Source: JAWRCU01 sp033542235 (GTDB lineage Bacteria > Pseudomonadota > Alphaproteobacteria > Rhizobiales > Rhizobiaceae). From it: DNA of 64,000 bases. The stretch is taken from NCBI RefSeq assembly GCF_033542235.1, contig NZ_JAWRCU010000025.1:6027-70026 (forward strand), given 5' to 3'. The notes under the pieces are model-generated. The model saw nothing but the letters and a program-made list of their open reading frames with translations. It searched no databases and was not told the origin of the DNA. A program made the translations under genes and the position numbers. The number at the start of each line of letters is the position of its first letter. Within the stretch, counting starts at the first letter, position 1. Positions 9,301 to 16,271 of the stretch are shown piece after piece.

Positions 9301-11979
9301 CGGCCTGCGCTCGACAGGCAGGTATCGGTGACCGCGACCGTGAGCCGCGATGCCGCCGGCCTGCTTCGCGTCGATCCGGTCAATGTTGCCTCAGGCGCCT
9401 TCAACACGGCGGGCACTATTTCCTATGCGCCCGATGCGCTCGACGTTAAGCTGCGCGGCGGCTTCGCCGACGTCTCGAAGCTGTCGCCCAACGCCGCAGG
9501 CTCCATCGGCTTCGAGGTCAGCGCGACCGGCGCTCCGGCTGCACCTGATATCGTGGCGACCATTTCCAGCGACAAATTCACAGCCGCAGGGCGCGACATC
9601 ACCGGGCTCGTGTTCTCGGCGAGCGGCAGGGCCGACCTCGCCAACCCCGCCGCCAATGTTACGATCAAAGGAAATGTCGCGGGCCAACCGCTTGCGGGTG
9701 CAGCGGCGTTGAAGACTGCAAACGGCGAGCGCCGCATCGACGGGCTTTCGCTCACGCTCGGCAGCAACAAGATATCCGGTGATCTCGCGCTTGACGAAGC
9801 TTTCGTGCCGGAAGGCGCGCTTGCCTTCACGCTCCCAGACATCGGACCTCTGGCAGCGCTGGCATTCGAGCAGGCAAGCGGCGCGGTCAACGGGACAGTG
9901 CGCTTCACCAAGGCGGACCGCATCCCGCAGGTTGCCGTCGATGCGAAGGCCGCATCGATCGTGCGCGGCGACCTGTCGGTCAATAATGCCGAGGTGAATG
10001 CACTGGTTGCAAACTACATGGTTGCACCGGCCGTGTCGGGGAAGGTGAGGGCCGCTTCGGTCGTTTCCGGCGGGACTTCCGTTCGGAATGTCGACGTGTC
10101 GCTGACGCGCGACGGCAACTGGACCGGCTTTGACGGTGGCGCAACCGTCAACGACATCGCAGCGAAAGCAGCCGGGCGGGTCGCGATTGCCGGTGGAGCC
10201 ACGACCGTGGAGCTCGCTTCGGGCTCGGCCAATACGCGCGGCATCACCGCAACGCTCGCTCGCCCGACAACGGTGGCGGTCAAGGGCGGCGGCGTCACGC
10301 TCGATCATGCGACGCTTGGCGTCGGCGGCGGCACGATCGACGTCACCGGAACCGCAGCGCAGACGCTCAATCTGGACGTGAGGATCAACGCGGTCCCGGC
10401 GAACATCGTCAATGCCTTCGCGCCGGGGGTGAATGCAGCGGGCACGATCTCGGGCACTGCCCGAATCTCCGGCGCTGCCGCCAATCCGAACATTGACTAT
10501 CAGCTCGAATGGAAGGGCGCGCAGACGACACAGACGCGCGATGCCGGCTTCGGCGCGATGAATGTCGCCTCGTCGGGGACCTTCTCTTCGGGCATAGTGA
10601 AGTTCACCGCCGATCTCGGCGATGCCGCAGGTCTCCGTTTGCGGGGCAGCGGCTCGGTCGAAACAGGCGGGCGCCGGGCGCTGTCGCTCGACGCCTCCGG
10701 GCAGGTGCCGTTCGGTTTCCTGACGAGGCGGCTCGCCGAGCAGGGCCTCGCGCTGTCGGGCACGTCGAATGTGAGCCTCAATATTCGCGGCTCGACGAGC
10801 GCACCGGTCATCGGTGGCACGATCACGACCAGCGGCTCCCGTCTCGTCGACGCCCGCTCCGGCCTCGCGATCAACAACATCAACGCCGATATCGGGCTCG
10901 CCAACAGCGTCGCGACCATCCGGCGTTTGGACGGGAAGCTGTCGAGCGGCGGCTCGCTCAGCGCCTCGGGGACCGTCACCATCGACGCTGCGAGAGGTTT
11001 TCCGGCCGACGTTGCTGCCAGGATCGTCGAGGCGCGCTACACGGATGGCCGCCTCGTCACTGCCAATCTCGGCGGCGATTTGAGCCTGAAAGGGCCGCTA
11101 ACGGGGCAGCCGCTGCTCTCCGGCACGATCAATCTCGCCAGGACGGTGATCACCGTTCCCGAGCGGCTGCCCGGCTCCGCCGCGGCATTGGGCGTGCAGC
11201 ATAGAAATGCGCCGGCCGCCGTGCGTGAGCAGAGCGCTGCAATCCAACCGGCGAGCGCATCGGGCAGCTCGGCCAGCGGGTTGACACTCGATCTCACGAT
11301 CAATGCACCACAGGAAATATTCGTACGCGGACGCGGGCTGGATGCCGAGCTCGGCGGATCGATCAAGCTGACAGGGCCTCTCTCGGCACCGCGTGCAATA
11401 GGCGAGTTCACGCTGCGGCGCGGGCGACTGACGGTGCTGGCCAGGCGGCTGACCTTCACGCGAGGGACGGTTGGCTTCTCCGGCTCTCTTATTCCAACAC
11501 TCGACTTTGCAGCGGACTCGACCGTGTCCGACACCACGGTGACGGTCACCGTCACCGGACTTGCGAACGACCCCAAGTTCAACTTCAGCTCCAGCCCCGC
11601 GCTGCCGCAGGACGAGGTGCTGGCGCGCCTGATCTTCGGGCGCTCCATGTCCAACCTGTCGCCGTTGCAAATCGCTCAGCTTGCCGACGCGGCGGCGCAG
11701 CTCGCCGGCGGCGGCGGGTCGGGCTCGCTGCTCAACACGTTGCGCAGCAAAGCCGGCATCGACGACCTGGACATCACCACGGATGCGCAGGGAAGGGCCG
11801 CCGTTTCAGCCGGCAAATACCTCAACGAACGGACCTATGTCACGATCCAGAAGGGCGAGAAGCCCGGTTCGGGCAAAGCAACGATCGACCTCAATGTGGG
11901 GCGTGGCGTCAAGCTGCGCGGCGAGGCAGCAGAGGACGGCAGTGCCAGGGGCGGCATCTTCTACGAACGGGAATATTGA
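6301..11979 (+). CDS. tamB: translocation and assembly module protein TamB (AsmA-like, DUF490), unusually long
   Basis: Inner-membrane-anchored periplasm-spanning partner of TamA. Residues about 10-30 form one N-terminal membrane segment; the rest is low-complexity, beta-rich sequence typical of the grooved TamB/AsmA repeat fold, ending in the conserved TamB C-terminal domain (DUF490: ARLIFGRSMSNLSPLQ, near residue 1780, then a C-terminal FYEREY end). At 1892 residues it is long for the family; E. coli TamB has about 1260. The extra length is explained by a tandem duplication of about 498 residues (residues about 355-852 and 853-1340), described separately. It starts in the tamA stop codon (TGATG). 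The next gene, a peptide-type binding protein, is 259 bases downstream with its own ribosome binding site, so tamAB is probably a two-gene operon. Confidence 0.93.
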   Translation: MAMSIGRILRLFGFLVLILVALAAGAVAMLTLTGKGRENLAGLISTMASTPERGVQILGISGIWSGQLRIDSVVISDQEGAWLAARGIAVDWSPRALFSKLFKADLVHAGRIEMARLPATEPTAGASAGEGSAGGGLPVELDIARLDLPQVVLGPSLAGEIAEISAQGSLRAGAQPLIVHTDLNIARRDGREGTLDARIDFAPAENKLALDIHGAEPAGGIIANFLRLPGTPPVEIAISGTGPAANWDLTGALSIDGQVVTKVTGKRQLTDKGNRIEAKGEGNFARFVPETFRPLIGEQTNFDFAGTVGGEGAVTIERASLDSAILSAKAHGIVDQAAASDFVLEVTARSSPASLTFGEGKGAVTITVKQASLHASGPGATPAIDLSASIERLVSAEAELSGVEARLHSDGFDIARRAGPLNISATAASGGSINETVAGLLAGTLKANVTTTLTENAVRIDAGAIATGTVDAMLSGDVSLADGTMKLDVAADVLSAILPAAARAQLADKVNVTATLNRDAAGMIRLDPLTARSGNIDAGGSIAYAIDRIDADLKGSLTDVSKLSPQLSGSADFTLRATGAPAAPDFAATVTSGKIAALGRELTDVSLTASGKVQPDNPTANVGLKATFAGQALAAEGVVKTEGGQHHIQGLLLTLGENRISGDLVLDEALLPQGSLSLALSDLGPLASLASEQVAGQVDGTLRFLKADGLPQVAINAKAASITRGDISVKDAELTGLVANYVAAPAVSGKVRAVSVSSGATTVRNVDLSLARADSWTSFSGGAIVNNIEAQARGRLAVSDGTATVELASASANGSGLNGTLPNTTVTVRSAAAGSAGGPELAMDMAGETPALLTFGEGPGQVKIIVKRVTLHASGPANAQIVDGSASLEKVITSQAELSGVEAKLHSDRFDLANRSGPVTVSATAESGGSANETIAGLLAGMLKLDATAMLSKDSIHIEQGIFASDSVNAAVSGDASLADGSLRLDVKGDLLSALLPAAARPALDRQVSVTATVSRDAAGLLRVDPVNVASGAFNTAGTISYAPDALDVKLRGGFADVSKLSPNAAGSIGFEVSATGAPAAPDIVATISSDKFTAAGRDITGLVFSASGRADLANPAANVTIKGNVAGQPLAGAAALKTANGERRIDGLSLTLGSNKISGDLALDEAFVPEGALAFTLPDIGPLAALAFEQASGAVNGTVRFTKADRIPQVAVDAKAASIVRGDLSVNNAEVNALVANYMVAPAVSGKVRAASVVSGGTSVRNVDVSLTRDGNWTGFDGGATVNDIAAKAAGRVAIAGGATTVELASGSANTRGITATLARPTTVAVKGGGVTLDHATLGVGGGTIDVTGTAAQTLNLDVRINAVPANIVNAFAPGVNAAGTISGTARISGAAANPNIDYQLEWKGAQTTQTRDAGFGAMNVASSGTFSSGIVKFTADLGDAAGLRLRGSGSVETGGRRALSLDASGQVPFGFLTRRLAEQGLALSGTSNVSLNIRGSTSAPVIGGTITTSGSRLVDARSGLAINNINADIGLANSVATIRRLDGKLSSGGSLSASGTVTIDAARGFPADVAARIVEARYTDGRLVTANLGGDLSLKGPLTGQPLLSGTINLARTVITVPERLPGSAAALGVQHRNAPAAVREQSAAIQPASASGSSASGLTLDLTINAPQEIFVRGRGLDAELGGSIKLTGPLSAPRAIGEFTLRRGRLTVLARRLTFTRGTVGFSGSLIPTLDFAADSTVSDTTVTVTVTGLANDPKFNFSSSPALPQDEVLARLIFGRSMSNLSPLQIAQLADAAAQLAGGGGSGSLLNTLRSKAGIDDLDITTDAQGRAAVSAGKYLNERTYVTIQKGEKPGSGKATIDLNVGRGVKLRGEAAEDGSARGGIFYEREY
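7363..10290 (+). repeat. tandem internal duplication inside tamB (two units of about 1494 bases)
   Basis: Unit 1 begins at 7363 (LTFGEGKG...) and unit 2 at 8857 (LTFGEGPG...), a period of 1494 bases or 498 codons. Matching landmarks in order in each unit are LHASGP, AELSGVEA.LHSD.FD, SATA.SGGS.NET, AGLLAG, LPAAAR, VSKLSP, ATGAPAAPD, NKISGDL or NRISGDL, AVSGKVRA and TTVELAS. The copies have clearly diverged, so the event is not recent, but they align along their whole length by eye with no large gaps. The duplication would lengthen the hydrophobic groove of TamB. Confidence 0.88.
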
Positions 11980-12238
11980 ACCATGACAATCTGGTCCGAT
12001 CGCCCGCCCGTGTTGGCGCTATGCGATTTGAGAGGCGAGTGCTGAAATCATAGGTGGCGAAAATTTGTCCGGAACGCGGCGCGATTATTAAAAATGCGCC
12101 AAGATTGTCGCATTCCGGCATACCGTCACTCATTCAAAATTGCAGACTTGCACCGGGGTTCTCTCCCCCGCCGGCTTTGACACGGCGGCCAGGATGGGGA
12201 ATGGTAACGGCACAAAGCCAAAAAAATGGGAGTAGGTC

Positions 12239-13894
12239 ATGCAGTTCTATAAAAGCAATGGGGATCGTGTTCCCGATCACATTCTGAAGATGGCGGATGA
12301 CGCCAAGGCGGGGAAGATCGACCGCCGCGAATTTCTCGCTCTGGCAACCACGTTCGGCGCATCGACGGCGATGGCCTACGGCATGCTGGGGATCGCCGAT
12401 CCGACGCCGGCGCGGGCTGAGGATCAGCCGAAGAAGGGCGGCGTGATTCATGTCGGCATGTCCGTCAAGGATCCGAAGGATCCCCGCACCGCCGACTGGT
12501 CCGAGATTTCCAACGCATCGCGCCAGGCGCTCGAGCCGCTGGTGAAGTATACCCGGCAGTATACTTTCGAGCCCTATCTGATCGAGAGCTGGGAGATCAA
12601 CGACGACGCCACCCAATACACGTTGCACGTGCGGCCGGGGGTGGAGTGGAACAATGGCGACAAGTTCACCGCCGATGACGTGATCTATAATTTCACGCGC
12701 TGGGCGGACAAGAGTGTGGCGGGCAATTCGATGCCGGGCCGCCTCGGTTCGCTGGTCGACGAAAAAACCGGCAAGTTGCGCGAAGGCTCGGTCACCAAGG
12801 TCGACGACATGACGGTGAAGCTTTCGCTGACCAGTCCCGACATCGCGATCATCGCCAACCTGACCGACTATCCGGCGCTCGTCGTCCACCGCTCCTTCGA
12901 CGAGAAGGGGGCAACCTTCGACAAATGTCCGATCGGCACCGGCGCATTCGAGCTGGTTTCATATGATGTCGGCCAGAAGGTCGTCTTCAAGCGTCGCGAG
13001 ACGGGCAAGTGGTGGCAGGGCGACGTCTATCTCGATGGCGTCGAGTTCATCGACTACGGCACGGACCCGGCGGCACTCGTATCGGCATTCGAATCCGGCG
13101 AGATTCAGACCAACCACGAGACCACGGCCGACTACGTCAAGATCATCGAGGATGTCGGAGCTCCGCCCTCCGAATCCGTGACGGCGGCGACTGTCGTTTC
13201 GCGCTTCAACGTCAACAACAAGCCTTATGACAACGAGAAGGTTCGGCAGGCGCTTTGCCTGGCGGTTGACAACGCCACGGTGCTGCAACTCGGCTACGGC
13301 AATGCCGGAACCGTCGCCGAGAACCATCACGTCTGCCCGATCCATCCGGAATATGTCGAGCTGCCCAAGCTGCAGCGCGACCCCGCCAAGGCCAAGCAGT
13401 TGCTCGAGGAAGCCGGCGCGCTGGACTTCGAGCATGAGCTGATCAGCAATGACGAGGACTATCACAAGAACACCACCGATGCGATCGCCGCGCAGCTGCG
13501 CGACGCCGGCATCAAGGTCAAGCGCACGGTTCTGCCCGGCTCGACCTTCTGGAATGACTGGACCAAGTACCCCTTCTCGGAAACGAACTGGAACATGCGC
13601 CCGCTGGGCATCCAGGTGATCGCGATCGCCTACCGTACCGGCGAGGCGTGGAACGAAACGGCCTATGCCAATCCGGAGTTCGACAAGAAGGTCAACGAAG
13701 CCCTGGCCATCGCCGACGCTGAGAAGCGCAAGGTGGTGATGAAGGACATCGAGCAGATCCTTCAGAACTCGGGCATCATCATCCAGCCCTACTGGCGCAA
13801 GCTCTACATCAATATCAAGCCAGAGGTTAAGAACCACGCCATGCATCCGACCTATGAGTACGAGTTTGGCAAGGTCTGGCTCGATCAGGCGTGA
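12239..13894 (+). CDS. ABC transporter substrate-binding protein, family 5 (peptide/amine type), Tat-exported
   Basis: Periplasmic solute receptor of the DppA/OppA-like SBP_bac_5 family, 551 residues. The N-terminus carries a twin-arginine signal (DRREFLALA, about residues 25-33) followed by a hydrophobic stretch and an A-R-A cleavage region; Tat export suggests folding before export. The body has the usual family features (LVKYTRQYTFEPYL, a central RFNVNNKPYDNEKVRQAL segment). It is the first gene of an importer with permeases at 14054 and 15103 and a fused ATPase at 16272. The MttB-like and DMGDH-like enzymes downstream suggest a methylated amine or betaine rather than a peptide as ligand; that is inference. 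GGAG precedes the ATG. A strong hairpin follows the stop. Confidence 0.9.
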   Translation: MQFYKSNGDRVPDHILKMADDAKAGKIDRREFLALATTFGASTAMAYGMLGIADPTPARAEDQPKKGGVIHVGMSVKDPKDPRTADWSEISNASRQALEPLVKYTRQYTFEPYLIESWEINDDATQYTLHVRPGVEWNNGDKFTADDVIYNFTRWADKSVAGNSMPGRLGSLVDEKTGKLREGSVTKVDDMTVKLSLTSPDIAIIANLTDYPALVVHRSFDEKGATFDKCPIGTGAFELVSYDVGQKVVFKRRETGKWWQGDVYLDGVEFIDYGTDPAALVSAFESGEIQTNHETTADYVKIIEDVGAPPSESVTAATVVSRFNVNNKPYDNEKVRQALCLAVDNATVLQLGYGNAGTVAENHHVCPIHPEYVELPKLQRDPAKAKQLLEEAGALDFEHELISNDEDYHKNTTDAIAAQLRDAGIKVKRTVLPGSTFWNDWTKYPFSETNWNMRPLGIQVIAIAYRTGEAWNETAYANPEFDKKVNEALAIADAEKRKVVMKDIEQILQNSGIIIQPYWRKLYINIKPEVKNHAMHPTYEYEFGKVWLDQA

Positions 13895-13908
13895 TCGAGC
13901 AATCACGC

Positions 13909-13931
13909 GGGGAGGGCTCCGAGCCCTCCCC
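13909..13931 (+). promoter_or_regulatory. intra-operon stem-loop after the binding-protein gene
   Basis: GGGGAGGGCTC (13909-13919) can pair with GAGCCCTCCCC (13921-13931) with a very tight loop, 15 bases after the stop. No T-run follows, so it is more likely a 3'-end stabiliser or partial attenuator that keeps binding-protein mRNA in excess over the permease mRNA than a full terminator. Confidence 0.5.
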
Positions 13932-14053
13932 AATCAATCGGCATGGGTAGCATGTCGGCCCGGCTGAGGAGGCCGGGTATGTGGGAGTCTTGTCGCCATT
14001 AGACAGGATCGTCGCATCATCTGACCCCAACCCCGGCTGGCAGGGGGGCCAAA

Positions 14054-15088
14054 ATGATTCTTTTCGTCGCGCGCCGCCTGGGCACCATGCTCCTGACGAT
14101 GCTGTGCCTGACCATCGTCGTCTTCTTTCTGGTCAATCTCGATCCGAATCTGAAGAAGCTTGCGATCAGTCAGACGGAGATGCATGCGACTTCAGATCAG
14201 CTGGAGAACTGGCTGGCCGAGCACGGCTATCGGCAGAACTTTTTCGTGCGCTACGGTCAGTGGCTCGGCGTCCTGCAAAAGGTGCCGACCGTCGACAGCG
14301 CCACCGGCAAGCCGGCCCGACGCTTCAACTTCTGCAACGAGCCGATCGAGCCGAGCTATTCCGGCGTATTGCAGGGCAATTTCGGTTGCTCGACCAAGTT
14401 CAAGACCACCGTTGCCGCCAAGCTTTTCCCCGGTCTCGCGGCAACCGGGATGCTGATGTTCTGGGTGCTGGTGGTGATGATCCCGATCGCGTTGCTGATC
14501 GGTATCCTGGCCGGAATGCGCGAAGGCTCGCGTACCGATCGCAGCCTGTCGGTGGCCTCGATCGTGACCACCGCCACCCCGGAATACGTTTCCGGCGTCA
14601 TTTTCACCGTGATCTTCGCGTCCTGGCTCGGCTGGCTGAACGGATCGGCCGCATCTGCCAGCCAGGGGCTCACCTTCTACAATTTCACGCTGCCGGTCAT
14701 GACGCTCGCGATCTACGGGACCGGCTATATCGCGCGCATGACCAGAGCCTCGATGGTCGAGGTGATGACCCAGCAATATATCCGCACGGCGCGGTTGAAG
14801 GGATTGAGCTTCCGCAACGTGGTGATGAAGCATGCTCTGCGAAACGCGCTGATTGCACCCTTCACCGTCATCATGCTGCAGTTCCCCTGGCTGCTGACGG
14901 GGGTGGTCATTGTCGAGGTGATGTTCCGCTACCAGGGCTTCGGCTACACGCTGGTCGAGGCGGCGGGCAACAATGACATCGATCTTCTGCTGGGCTGTTC
15001 GCTGGTCTCGGTCTTCATCGTCCTGATCACGCAGCTCATTTCCGACGTGGGTTATGCATATCTCAACCCGCGTATCAGGGTCCAATAG
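14054..15088 (+). CDS. ABC transporter permease, DppB/OppB type
   Basis: Inner-membrane permease of the peptide/nickel family, 344 residues. An N-terminal membrane segment (VARRLGTMLLTMLCLTIVVF) is followed by a periplasmic loop longer than in a minimal DppB (about residues 35-125, containing two cysteines in FCNEP and FGCSTK), then the BPD_transp_1 core. The cytoplasmic coupling loop is visible as RTARLKGLSFRNVVMKHALRNAL (about 237-259). GGGGGGCC just before the ATG is the ribosome binding site. It lies 159 bases after the binding-protein gene and 14 bases before the second permease, so one operon is likely. Confidence 0.9.
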   Translation: MILFVARRLGTMLLTMLCLTIVVFFLVNLDPNLKKLAISQTEMHATSDQLENWLAEHGYRQNFFVRYGQWLGVLQKVPTVDSATGKPARRFNFCNEPIEPSYSGVLQGNFGCSTKFKTTVAAKLFPGLAATGMLMFWVLVVMIPIALLIGILAGMREGSRTDRSLSVASIVTTATPEYVSGVIFTVIFASWLGWLNGSAASASQGLTFYNFTLPVMTLAIYGTGYIARMTRASMVEVMTQQYIRTARLKGLSFRNVVMKHALRNALIAPFTVIMLQFPWLLTGVVIVEVMFRYQGFGYTLVEAAGNNDIDLLLGCSLVSVFIVLITQLISDVGYAYLNPRIRVQ

Positions 15089-15102
15089 GGAGCGGAGCGC
15101 CG

Positions 15103-16260
15103 ATGCAACTCGAATATGTCGGTGCCTTGAACATCGTCATCGGTGTTCTCCAGCGCTTCTGGCCGGTCTGGGTGGCGCTGCTCGTGGTCATGGTGCCGAG
15201 CTTCATCTACAGGAAACGGCTCGGTCTCTACGGTGAGCTCTACGATAACGGCGTCGGCATCGCCGGCGTATTCATCTGCCTGTTCTGGCTGTTCACGGCG
15301 ATTTTCGCCGCAAGCATCGCGCCGTTCAACCCGCTCGAACAGTATGTGGTGATGAAGGATGCGGCGGTTGGCGCGATCGAGCCCAGTTCCGGAAAGGTGT
15401 TTCTGTTCGGCGCGGACAAGCTTGCCAGGGACGTCTTCAGCCGCATGGTCTATGGCAGCCAGATTGTGCTGATCATCGCCCCGACCGCAACTGCCTTCGC
15501 GCTGATGGTGGGCGCAACACTCGGCCTCCCTGCTGGCTATTACGGGGGCAAGATCGACACGGTGCTGTCGTTCCTCGCAAATCTGGTGCTCGCTTTCCCG
15601 GTGATCCTGCTGTTTTACCTGCTGGTCACGCCCGGCATCATGGATACGCCGATCCCCTATGCGATGGCCGGGCTGTTCTTCCTGTTCCCGATCATCTTTT
15701 TCTTCGCGCTGTTCTGGACACGCTTCCGCAAGCGGCCGCGGCTGCTCGTCATCCAGCTTGCGTTGACGCTCATCATCGGTGGATGGGTCTATGCCGGGCT
15801 GGTGTTCGATGCCGACCCGCTGCACATCATCCACATCGACCCGAACCAGCTCAACATCTTCGTGGCAGTGGTGTTTGCGTCGAGCCCGGGCGTGTTCCGT
15901 ATCGTGCGCGGGCTCACCATGGACATCAAGACGCGCGACTACGTTGCCGCGGCCCAGACCCGCGGCGAAAGCCCCTGGTACATCATGCTTTGGGAAATCC
16001 TTCCCAACGCGCGCGGGCCGCTCATCGTCGATGCCTGTCTGCGCATCGGCTACACCACGATCCTGCTCGGCACGCTGGGCTATTTCGGGCTGGGGTTGGC
16101 GCCTGAAAGCCCCGACTGGGGCACGTCGATCAAGGACGCCAGCCGGCTGCTCCGTCAGTTCATCCATCCGGCGCTGCCCCCGACCATCGCGCTGATGTCC
16201 TTCGTGCTCGGGCTCAACCTGCTTGCCGACGCATTGCGCGAACAGTCCCTCAAGGATTGA
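15103..16260 (+). CDS. ABC transporter permease, DppC/OppC type
   Basis: Second permease of the same importer, 385 residues. Several hydrophobic segments precede a BPD_transp_1 core. The EAA-type coupling loop is at about 278-305 (DYVAAAQTRGESPWYIMLWEILPNA in sequence order), and the C-terminus (GTSIKDASRLL...) is typical of DppC proteins. It is longer than a standard DppC (about 300 residues) owing to extra membrane sequence between about residues 170 and 245. The start ATG is 14 bases after the first permease and has GGAGCG upstream. The stop is 11 bases before the ATPase start. Confidence 0.9.
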   Translation: MQLEYVGALNIVIGVLQRFWPVWVALLVVMVPSFIYRKRLGLYGELYDNGVGIAGVFICLFWLFTAIFAASIAPFNPLEQYVVMKDAAVGAIEPSSGKVFLFGADKLARDVFSRMVYGSQIVLIIAPTATAFALMVGATLGLPAGYYGGKIDTVLSFLANLVLAFPVILLFYLLVTPGIMDTPIPYAMAGLFFLFPIIFFFALFWTRFRKRPRLLVIQLALTLIIGGWVYAGLVFDADPLHIIHIDPNQLNIFVAVVFASSPGVFRIVRGLTMDIKTRDYVAAAQTRGESPWYIMLWEILPNARGPLIVDACLRIGYTTILLGTLGYFGLGLAPESPDWGTSIKDASRLLRQFIHPALPPTIALMSFVLGLNLLADALREQSLKD

Positions 16261-16271
16261 CGGAGGCTCCA

